Positions 52,651 through 59,665 of a stretch of 64,000 nt of DNA are shown in pieces (position 1 is the first letter of the stretch; every line of letters starts with the position of its first letter). The position numbers and the translations under genes are program-made. The notes under the pieces were generated by a model. It worked only from the letters and a program-made list of their open reading frames with translations, searched no databases and was not told the origin of the DNA. Location: positions 3,658,001 through 3,722,000 of the forward strand of contig JASGIG010000001.1 in NCBI GenBank assembly GCA_047602055.1, in the 5' to 3' direction. This DNA comes from JAODBQ01 sp047602055 (GTDB lineage: Bacteria; Actinomycetota; Acidimicrobiia; Acidimicrobiales; Ilumatobacteraceae).

Positions 52651-52974
52651 ATGACCGAGGCGAGGACGCGGAGGCAGCCGAAGAGGTTGTCGGCGGAGAC
52701 GAAGTGGGAGATCTTCTTGCAGGTGACCGCGGGCGAGATCTCCCAGGCCGACGCGGCGCGCAAGTGGCAGGTCGACGTGTCGACCGTGATCGGGATCCGG
52801 CGCACCGTCAAGGACGCGGCGTTGGCTGCGCTGGCCCGCCAGCCTGGCCGGCCGGTCAAGGAACGGAACTGGGAGCTCGACGCGGCGCGGACCGAGATCG
52901 CGGCGTTGACCGAGGCGATCAAGGCGCAAGCGATCGAGTTGGCGGTGATCCGGGGAAAGTCCGGTTGGGGCTGA
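52651..52974 (+). CDS. Inner IS orfA (HTH subunit)
   Basis: 107 residues. SAETKWEIFLQVTAGEISQADAARKWQVDVSTVIGIRRTV is a helix-turn-helix, with a helical tail. Near its end the bases G-GGA-AAG (52953-52959) form a canonical -1 slippery heptamer in the correct phase; shifting there joins the product to orfB as VIRGK-VRLGLTG. So a fused OrfAB transposase by programmed frameshift is likely. Confidence 0.75.
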   Translation: MTEARTRRQPKRLSAETKWEIFLQVTAGEISQADAARKWQVDVSTVIGIRRTVKDAALAALARQPGRPVKERNWELDAARTEIAALTEAIKAQAIELAVIRGKSGWG

Positions 52975-54032
52975 CCGGCGCGCTCCCGGCGAGAGTCCCC
53001 GCCGATGTCAAGGAGCTGGTCCTCAAGACTGTCGACGACGCTGTCGCCGGCGGGTTCGCCCACAGCTGGGTGTGCTCGTTGTGGCAGGTGTCCGACGACC
53101 GTGTCCACCGCTGGCGGGCCCGCCGCCGCGATGTCGGCACGCTCGCCGACCGGGCGCCCGGAGGCCATCCGGCGCATGGGATCCTGCCCGCCGAGATCGA
53201 CGCGATCCTGGAGATCGTCGAGCGGTGGGGGCCCATCGACCGGTCGCACCGCAAGCTCGCCCACCGCGGCTCCTACGAGGGTCTGGTGTGGGTCGCCCCG
53301 TCGACGTTCCGGCGTGTCCTGGCCGCTCACGGGCTCGTGGTGCCTCAGCTGCCGCCGCGGACCCGCAGCGAGAAGAAGCCGTGGCCGGAGTGGCTGGTGT
53401 GGGAACCGAACCGGATCTGGATCTACGACGCCACCCACTTCAGCCGCGCCAGGCGGGTCGTGTTCGCGATCGTCGACATGGTCAGCCGACGGTGGATCGA
53501 CACGCTCGTGTCTGTCGAGGAGACCGCCACCCAAGTGCAAGTGATCTTCGAGCACGCCGTCGAGGCCGAAGGACTGCTCGACTTGCTCACCGACGCGCGT
53601 CTCGACCTGGCCGTCGATAACCCGAACCGGCCGATCCTGCTCGCCGTGTCCGACAACGGCCCGCCGATGGCCTCGCGCGACACCCGGGCGTTCATGACGC
53701 TGCTGGCCATCGCGCAGCATCGCGGGCGGCCCCACACCCCGACGGACCAGGCCTGGATCGAGAGCTTCTTCGGGCACATCAAGGGCGAGTGGCCCCACCT
53801 CGAAGACATCGTCGATCCTGTCGTGCTCGAGGTCGAGCTGGCCCGTGTGCGGATCGAGTACAACAGCGTGAGACTGCACGAAGCGATCGGCTACGTCACC
53901 CCCGACGACGAGCACTACGGCCGAGGACAAGCCATCCGTGAGGCCCGCCGGCAAGGCCTCCAACGAGCCCGACAAGAACGGCTCGAACACCACCGCCGGC
54001 ACAACCACCCGAACCCCGAGGAGACCCCATGA
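52959..54032 (+). CDS. Inner IS orfB (rve integrase-type transposase)
   Basis: About 357 residues in the -1 frame relative to orfA. DDE residues: WIYDATHFSRARRVV (D), LAVSDNGPPMAS (D) and DQAWIESFFGHIKGEWPH (E). It has no good independent start, consistent with expression by frameshifting from orfA. The ends and the rve domain place it in the IS3/IS481 superfamily; the exact family is not assigned. Confidence 0.8.
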   Translation, partial: VRLGLTGALPARVPADVKELVLKTVDDAVAGGFAHSWVCSLWQVSDDRVHRWRARRRDVGTLADRAPGGHPAHGILPAEIDAILEIVERWGPIDRSHRKLAHRGSYEGLVWVAPSTFRRVLAAHGLVVPQLPPRTRSEKKPWPEWLVWEPNRIWIYDATHFSRARRVVFAIVDMVSRRWIDTLVSVEETATQVQVIFEHAVEAEGLLDLLTDARLDLAVDNPNRPILLAVSDNGPPMASRDTRAFMTLLAIAQHRGRPHTPTDQAWIESFFGHIKGEWPHLEDIVDPVVLEVELARVRIEYNSVRLHEAIGYVTPDDEHYGRGQAIREARRQGLQRARQERLEHHRRHNHPNPEETP

Positions 54033-54084
54033 GTTGGATCATTTCCAACCCGTTCTCCGCGGCAAAGTCAGAAACGCCTCAGGC

Positions 54085-54258
54085 ACGTTGGGGAACTGGG
54101 TCGCGAAGGCGCGCCGTGAACGCGCCCAGGGGACCGAGTTGAACGCCGACGAACGCGTCGAGTTGGCGGAGTTGCGCGGTGAGGTCACGCAGTTGCGGAT
54201 GGAGCGTGATCTGCTCAAACGATCGATGGCCTTCTGGGTGAAGGAGTTGATGCTGTGA
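54085..54258 (+). pseudogene. IS3 copy 1 orfA, 3' remnant
   Basis: LGNWVAKARRERAQGTELNADERVELAEL to AFWVKELML equals the second half of orfA in copy 2. The first half is replaced by the inner IS; the initial few codons remain at 52554-52562. It ends by overlapping orfB (GTGA). Confidence 0.85.
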
Positions 54259-55132
54259 CTCGCTATCGCTGCGTCGACGACCAGAAGGCAGCCGGGTTCC
54301 CGGTCACCGCGGCGTGCGAGGCGGCTGGCGTGTCCACGTCGGGGTTCTACGACTGGCGCACACGTGAGGCTGGCGCACCGACGGACCGTCAGGTCGCCGA
54401 GGCCGAGCTCGTCTCGTTGATGGCCGAGATCTTCGACGCCTCCGACGGCAACTACGGCGTCCCGCGGATGCTGCGCGAGCTGCGCCGCGCCGGTCTCGCG
54501 GTCAACCACAAGCGGGTGCGTCGGCTGATGCGCCGCCATGGGATGGCGGGCAGGTTCCGGCGGCGACGCTGCCAGACCACGTTCCCGGGCCGGACGGCTA
54601 CGTGATCCCGGACCTCGTCGAGCGCGGCTTCGCGCCCGGCGCCCCGGACCGGGCGTGGTGCCAGGACATCACCTACATCGCCACCGGCGAGGGCTGGCTC
54701 TACCTGGCGTCGGTCCTCGATCTGGGCAGCCGGCGGCTGGTCGGCTACTCGATGGCCGACCACATGCGCACCGAGCTCGTCACCGACGCCCTGTCGATGG
54801 CCGTCGCTGCCAGAGGCGGCGTGAGCGGGGTGATCGCGCACGCGGATCGTGGGTCGCAGTACACGTCGAACGACTACCTCTCGTTCTGCGCCGACAACAG
54901 GCTGCGCCCCTCGGTCGGACGGACCGGGGTGTGCTGGGACAACGCCGTCGCCGAGTCATTCTGGGAATCGCTGAAACGTGAATGCGTCCAAGGACGAGTG
55001 TTCGCGACCCGCGCCGACGCCCGCAGAACGATCTTCCGCTGGATCAACTGGTATAACACGAAAAGACTTCACGGAAGTCTCGGCTATATCCCACCAATCG
55101 AGTGGGAAACACAGTATAATCAAGCAGCATAA
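54255..55132 (+). CDS. IS3 copy 1 orfB transposase, one-base deletion
   Basis: YRCVDDQKAAGFPVTAACEAAGVSTSGFYDWRTRE begins the usual IS3 OrfB (HTH_21, then rve). At 54590-54591 one C is missing compared with copy 2 (TTCCCGGGCCGG against TTCCCGGGCCCGG), putting VIPDLVERGFAPGAPDRAWCQDITYIATG in another frame. The rest (ADRGSQYTSNDYLSFC, NAVAESFWESLKRE) is intact. With the C restored it is a full transposase of about 292 residues. Confidence 0.8.
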
Positions 55133-55165
55133 ACCCCGTCCGGCCAACGGGGAGATGGCCAGACA

Positions 55166-56260
55166 CTAGTGTCGCGAGTCGTTGATTCGTTGGAGATAGC
55201 TGGCGAGGCTGTCGAGGATCTCGTCGGCGGTCTTGCGCCAGATGAATGGGCGTGGGTTCTCGTTCCAGTGCTCGACCCAGTCGTTGATGTCACGGCGGAG
55301 TTCGGTGACGGACCGGTGCGTGGCCCGGCGCAGCTTCTTCGTTGTCAGCTCGGAGAACCAGCGCTCGACTTGGTTGAGCCACGAGCTGTAGGTCGGGGTG
55401 TAGTGCAGCGTGAACCGGCGGTGTCGCTTCAGCCAGCGTTGGATCTCGGGTGCTTTGTGGGTGGAGGCGTTGTCGCAGATCACGTGCACGTCCAACCCGT
55501 CGGGCACGGTGCGGTCGATGAGGTTCAAGAACGATCTGAACTCGACGGCGCGGTGCTGGTCGGTCATCTGGGTGAGCACCTTGCCCGAGGCGATGTCCAA
55601 CGCGGCGTACAGGTCGGAGGTGCCGTTGCGCACGTAGGTGTAGGTCCGCCGTGCTGGGGTGCCGGGCAGCATCGGCAACACCGGGGCGGTGCGGTCGAGG
55701 GCTTGGACTTGGGTCTTCTCATCGACGCACAACACCACCGCGGCGTCGGGCGGGTTGAGATAGAGACCGACGACGTCGCGGACCTTGTCGATGAACTGCG
55801 GGTCGGTCGACAACTTGAAGTCCTCGATCCGGTGTGGCTTGAGCCCGAACGTGCGCCAGATCCTGGTGATCGCTGTCTGGTTCAGACCCACCTTGGCAGC
55901 CATCGACCGTGTCGACCACTGCGTCGCCCCGTCCGGCGGCGCCTCCTCCAGCGTGGTCACGATCACCTGCTCGACGATCTCGTCGGTGATCTTGCGCGGC
56001 TGCCCCGGACGCGGCTCGTCGATCAACCCGTCGAGACGCTTGGCGGCGAACCGGGACCGCCACTTGCCGACCGTCACCGCGTTGCACCTCAGGTCGCGGG
56101 CAATGTCCTTGTTCAGCTCACCATCCGCAGCGGCAAGCACGATGCGACACCGCAACGCCAACGCCTGGCCCGTCGTCGGCCGGCGAGCCCACCGCTCAAG
56201 CGTCTCACGCTCATCCGCGCTCAACACGATCTGCGCTGTCGGTCGTCCTCGCTGGCCCAT
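55166..56260 (-). CDS. IS630-family transposase
   Basis: 364 residues from ATG 56260. HTH part (VLSADERETLERWARRPTTGQALALRCRIVL, RDLRCNAVTVGKWRSRF) and DDE part: VVLCVDEKTQVQALDRT (D), HVICDNASTHKAPEIQRWL (D), YSSWLNQVERWFSEL (E). The stop TAG is made of the duplicated target TA plus the next flanking base, because the reading frame runs to the very last base of the element. Confidence 0.92.
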   Translation of the reverse strand: MGQRGRPTAQIVLSADERETLERWARRPTTGQALALRCRIVLAAADGELNKDIARDLRCNAVTVGKWRSRFAAKRLDGLIDEPRPGQPRKITDEIVEQVIVTTLEEAPPDGATQWSTRSMAAKVGLNQTAITRIWRTFGLKPHRIEDFKLSTDPQFIDKVRDVVGLYLNPPDAAVVLCVDEKTQVQALDRTAPVLPMLPGTPARRTYTYVRNGTSDLYAALDIASGKVLTQMTDQHRAVEFRSFLNLIDRTVPDGLDVHVICDNASTHKAPEIQRWLKRHRRFTLHYTPTYSSWLNQVERWFSELTTKKLRRATHRSVTELRRDINDWVEHWNENPRPFIWRKTADEILDSLASYLQRINDSRH

Positions 56261-56341
56261 CGGTGCCTCCCATCGTCGCTGACAACAACGACAACACGAC
56301 ACACCACCTCAAAATTCCAGCGAACTACAGACTCAGGACAC
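55169..56341. mobile_element. Complete IS630-family element
   Basis: 1,173 bp with ends GTGTCGCGAGTC and, inverted, GTGTCCTGAGTC; imperfect repeats continue inward (TTCG-TGG). It is flanked by TA on both sides (55167-55168, 56342-56343), the IS630 target duplication. It lies 7 bp from the right end of IS3 copy 1, between that IS and the anti-sigma gene. Confidence 0.88.
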
Positions 56342-57588
56342 TAGCAAAAAAGGCTTGAGCACCCATCGTTGGAGCCGTTGTTCGGTCGGCTGGCCTGCAG
56401 CCAGTCCACTTCGGTGACCCCTACGAGGCCCCGCACGATCGCCTCGGCAGTGAGCCTGTCGCCGATCATGCCGAAGAGAACTTCGGCGCCGTCGATGGTC
56501 CACGTGATGGCGACGCGTGGGCCGTTGATCGTCAGGATCCCCGCGTGGCCGTCGATGTCAATCGTCGCGACTTGGGAGGGTTCACCCCACGCCGTAACAA
56601 CGACATCGGCCTGGTCAGCGTTGATGGTGAGCTCCGCGACAAGGGATCCGTCGGACCCGCGCCACGACAAGCCATGCGACGGTCCTTGGCTCACGCCACC
56701 TTCGCTCTCAGCGAAGGGCACGAACCCGTTCGGCGGGGTGACGGTCCATCCAGGATCTGAGAGCGGACGGCGTTGCAGAGTGCTGGCGATCTGGATCAGT
56801 TCGGCGCTGGTGATGCCTGATCCGCTGAGTGTGACGAAGCCACCAGGGGCGATGAGCTGAACGTTCGCGTAGCCGGGGGCGCTTGCAAGCCGGTAGGCGT
56901 CGGTCCACGGTTGTGTCCAACCGGTGGTGTCGATGGGCGTCTTCGGAGCTGCGGGAACGACCTGGTCGAGGTCGGTCTTCACCATCAGATAGGCGGGCCG
57001 GTCAGGGTTGTAGAATGTTTGGACGTAGTCGTTGGGCACTGGTTCGTTGGCTGTTGCCTCCCACCTGATCGGGGCGCCACTGGCGCCGGGGATCGGTGCG
57101 GCAGGCAAGAAGAACGGCAGCGACCGGTCAGGTGCGGACGTGCTCGTTGTCCAACCGTCGAGCAACGTCGGCGCTCCGGATGGAACAGCGCTCGTGCTGG
57201 TCAGCGGCGGCGTTGTCGGCGGGTTCGTGGTTGCCACAATTGGTCCGAGTTGAACTGTCGTTGGCGCTGCCTCGATGGTTGACGTCGCCGAGATGACTGT
57301 CGTCGCGGTTGGGCTGGTCGTGGAGGGCGCTGTGGCCGGCATCGGCGGGGTTCCAGGGTGCGTTGAGCGAGACCGTCGGCTAAGCGCTACCAGGCCGACG
57401 ACGGCGACAACCAACGCTGCCGCTACGGCTGTCATAAGCCATCTCGATCGGTGGTCGACCCGTGGTGGGGGCGTGGTCGGTGATGACCACTCCTCGTTGA
57501 GGATGCGTCGCAGTTCGTTGCGGAACTGAGGACGTGGCTGTGTGTCGTTCAGCTGCACGCGCAGCTCGCCGATCCATTGATCGCTCAT
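56341..57588 (-). CDS. Membrane anti-sigma-like partner of the ECF sigma gene
   Basis: 415 residues: a cytoplasmic N-terminus (MSDQWIGELRVQLNDTQPRPQFRNELRRIL), one membrane span (LMTAVAAALVVAVVGLVAL, about 50-68), a Thr/Pro/Ser-rich stalk (75-130) and a large extracytoplasmic domain ending in SSLFC. It overlaps the sigma gene by ATGA. This plan is that of membrane anti-sigma or sigma-linked sensor proteins, though I see no clear ZAS zinc motif. The last codons abut the IS630, so the natural C-terminus may be altered. Confidence 0.7.
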   Translation of the reverse strand: MSDQWIGELRVQLNDTQPRPQFRNELRRILNEEWSSPTTPPPRVDHRSRWLMTAVAAALVVAVVGLVALSRRSRSTHPGTPPMPATAPSTTSPTATTVISATSTIEAAPTTVQLGPIVATTNPPTTPPLTSTSAVPSGAPTLLDGWTTSTSAPDRSLPFFLPAAPIPGASGAPIRWEATANEPVPNDYVQTFYNPDRPAYLMVKTDLDQVVPAAPKTPIDTTGWTQPWTDAYRLASAPGYANVQLIAPGGFVTLSGSGITSAELIQIASTLQRRPLSDPGWTVTPPNGFVPFAESEGGVSQGPSHGLSWRGSDGSLVAELTINADQADVVVTAWGEPSQVATIDIDGHAGILTINGPRVAITWTIDGAEVLFGMIGDRLTAEAIVRGLVGVTEVDWLQASRPNNGSNDGCSSLFC

Positions 57589-58061
57589 GCTGTCCTCGTT
57601 GTTGTCGTTCGTGCCTTGTGCTTGGCGCGTTGCAGTAACGATTCAGTGGCGCGGACTGTCGATCCCAGAAGTTCTGCAACTTCGCCGACGGGCAGATCCT
57701 CGACGTAGCGAAGAATCAGAGCAGTTCGCTCCCGTTCGTTGAGACCGCCGAGGATCGAGGTGGGTCGTCGGAGCCCGTCGGGGATGGGGGGCTGGGCAAC
57801 GGAGTCATTGGCGACGAGGCGTAGGCGTCGCTGTTCTCTGTCGCGTGATCGCCAACGGTCGATGTAGAGACGCCGCACGACCGTCACCATCCATCCAACG
57901 CCGACGGCGGTGACATCCCCTGCCCGTGTTGTCCGGACAAGCCGGACGAAGGCGTCGTGAACAAGGTCCTCGGCCTCGTGTTGCTGGCCGTGAGTGAGAC
58001 GTACCGCCGCTGCATACACGTCGTCGAATGCCAGCTCGTAGAACGCAATCAGACTGGCCAT
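57585..58061 (-). pseudogene. ECF RNA polymerase sigma factor, 5' end separated by an IS
   Basis: The remaining frame reads SLIAFYELAFDDVYAAAVRLTHGQQHEAEDLVHDAFVRLV (region 2, with the -10 binding helix) and TSILGGLNERERTALILRYVEDLPVGEVAELLGSTVRATESLLQRAKHKAR (region 4 HTH). IS3 copy 2 is inserted in the first codons; an ATG inside the IS end (58061) could give a near-complete protein with MA in place of the native first residues. The native 5' piece is at 59314-59359. Coupled to the membrane partner by ATGA. Confidence 0.82.
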
Positions 58062-58083
58062 CTCCCCGTTGGCCGGACGGGGT

Positions 58084-58963
58084 TTATGCTGCTTGATTAT
58101 ACTGTGTTTCCCACTCGATTGGTGGGATATAGCCGAGACTTCCGTGAAGTCTTTTCGTGTTATACCAGTTGATCCAGCGGAAGATCGTTCTGCGGGCGTC
58201 GGCGCGGGTCGCGAACACTCGTCCTTGGACGCATTCACGTTTCAGCGATTCCCAGAATGACTCGGCGACGGCGTTGTCCCAGCACACCCCGGTCCGTCCG
58301 ACCGAGGGGCGCAGCCTGTTGTCGGCGCAGAACGAGAGGTAGTCGTTCGACGTGTACTGCGACCCACGATCCGCGTGCGCGATCACCCCGCTCACGCCGC
58401 CTCTGGCAGCGACGGCCATCGACAGGGCGTCGGTGACGAAGCTCGGTGCGCATGTGGTCGGCCATCGAGTAGCCGACCAGCCGCCGGCTGCCCAGATCGA
58501 GGACCGACGCCAGGTAGAGCCAGCCCTCGCCGGTGGCGATGTAGGTGATGTCCTGGCACCACGCCCGGTCCGGGGCGCCGGGCGCGAAGCCGCGCTCGAC
58601 GAGGTCCGGGATCACGTAGCCGTCCGGGCCCGGGAACGTGGTCTGGCAGCGTCGCCGCCGGAACCTGCCCGCCATCCCATGGCGGCGCATCAGCCGACGC
58701 ACCCGCTTGTGGTTGACCGCGAGACCGGCGCGGCGCAGCTCGCGCAGCATCCGCGGGACGCCGTAGTTGCCGTCGGAGGCGTCGAAGATCTCGGCCATCA
58801 ACGAGACGAGCTCGGCCTCGGCGACCTGACGGTCCGTCGGTGCGCCAGCCTCACGTGTGCGCCAGTCGTAGAACCCCGACGTGGACACGCCAGCCGCCTC
58901 GCACGCCGCGGTGACCGGGAACCCGGCTGCCTTCTGGTCGTCGACGCAGCGATAGCGAGTCAC
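58084..58963 (-). CDS. IS3 copy 2 orfB transposase, one-base insertion
   Basis: Starts GTG 58963 overlapping the orfA stop. It holds the HTH part, then WCQDITYIATGEGWLYLASVLDL (D). At 58439-58440 an extra A, absent from copy 1, shifts the frame within MADHMRTEL; the tail with ADRGSQYTS (D) and NAVAESFWESLKRE (E) follows in another frame. Without that base it is complete (about 292 residues). Confidence 0.82.
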
Positions 58964-59268
58964 AGCATCAACTCCTTCACCCAGAAGGCCATCGATCGTT
59001 TGAGCAGATCACGCTCCATCCGCAACTGCGTGACCTCACCGCGCAACTCCGCCAACTCGACGCGTTCGTCGGCGTTCAACTCGGTCCCCTGGGCGCGTTC
59101 ACGGCGCGCCTTCGCGACCCAGTTCCCCAACGTGCCCTCGTTCACCAAGAGCGAACGAGCAACATCCGCGATCGAACGCTGCTCATCGAGCACCATCGCA
59201 ACCGCGTCCCGCTGGAACTCAGGCGGATACTTCGCCGGACGACCCGGCGACCGCTTCTTGTTGGACAT
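58960..59268 (-). CDS. IS3 copy 2 orfA
   Basis: 102 residues: KRSPGRPAKYPPEFQRDAVAMVLDEQRSIADVARSLLVNEGTLGNWV is the HTH_Tnp_1 domain, followed by a leucine-zipper-like coil (ELRGEVTQLRMERDLLKRS). Intact; AGGAGG precedes the ATG. Confidence 0.9.
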   Translation of the reverse strand: MSNKKRSPGRPAKYPPEFQRDAVAMVLDEQRSIADVARSLLVNEGTLGNWVAKARRERAQGTELNADERVELAELRGEVTQLRMERDLLKRSMAFWVKELML

Positions 59269-59313
59269 GGACTTCCTCCTATACGAGGTGTCCGCCCAAC
59301 GGGGGGATGGTCA

Positions 59314-59369
59314 GACCTTCACGAGTTGTGACGTCTTGTTGGCCATCTACATCTCTCACGATGTCCTCC
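59314..59369 (-). other. Native ribosome site, start and first codons of the split ECF sigma gene
   Basis: On the minus strand GGAGG (59369-59365) lies five bases before GTG 59359. The frame VRDVDGQQDVTTREG runs into the IS at the GAC/GTC duplication and, with the IS and one duplication removed, continues without a break as LIAFYELAFDDVY of the sigma gene. The reconstruction uses one reading frame only. Confidence 0.75.
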
Positions 59370-59665
59370 ACCTCCCAACACCCCTCTGACGTCACCGGGG
59401 ACTTCATTCCGTCGCGGAGCTCCTAGATACATAATGAGAACACGTACAACATTGGTGTCGATGCGGCGCTGCGCCTTGTCGCGGCTGATCGCTGCGAAGA
59501 TTGCTTGGCGGCCTCGGTGAGGGTGGCGAACCGGCGGCGGTGTACGGGCTCGCGCTTGAGGCTTATGTCTTGTTTTGGCTCGCCGCCAATCGCTTACATC
59601 ATCACCGGCAAATTCATCAAATTGGCCACCGCTACACCCACACGTGTGCCTTGTCGGCACGCGCT
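59370..59665. other. Gap between the sigma 5' end and relA
   Basis: About 300 bp of lower GC. An AT-rich patch (around 59427-59450) upstream of the sigma start may hold its promoter, but I cannot name clear -35 and -10 boxes. A short minus frame (AIFAAISRDKAQRRIDTNVV) looks protein-like and may be a decayed gene end. Nothing else supported. Confidence 0.4.

Larger units (their letters stand above)
52563..54081 (+). mobile_element. Inner IS (rve-type, TG..CA ends) nested in IS3 copy 1
   Basis: 1,519 bp bounded by TGGTTTGCG-TCTGACTT-GCCGCGGAG type ends; the inverted partner TGAGGCGTT-TCTGACTT-GCCGCGGAG lies at the right. Two overlapping frames encode the transposase. No target duplication remains: left flank TCCAACA and right flank GGCACG are 122 bp apart in the intact host IS, so insertion was followed or accompanied by a deletion. 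Confidence 0.8.
52508..55161 (+). mobile_element. IS3-type element, copy 1, interrupted by another IS
   Basis: Ends TGACCATCCCCCCGTTGGGC and, inverted, TGGCCATCTCCCCGTTGGCC are imperfect terminal repeats. A 3-bp duplication GAC flanks it (52505-52507, 55162-55164). A second IS (52563-54081) sits in its orfA and 122 bp of orfA, compared with copy 2, are missing at the junction. The remaining 3' part is nearly identical to copy 2 at 58055-59313. Confidence 0.85.
58055..59313 (-). mobile_element. IS3-type element, copy 2 (structurally complete)
   Basis: 1,259 bp with the same ends as copy 1, in opposite orientation. A GAC duplication flanks it (58052-58054, 59314-59316). It carries orfA and orfB. 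It differs from copy 1 in the shared part by single-base indels, which suggests that the two insertions are recent or that the differences are assembly errors. Confidence 0.9.

Noticed and set aside
52508..59313. Composite transposon formed by the two IS3 copies around the sigma/anti-sigma genes
   Set aside because: Each copy has its own GAC duplication and copy 2 splits the sigma gene, so the genes were there before the insertions.
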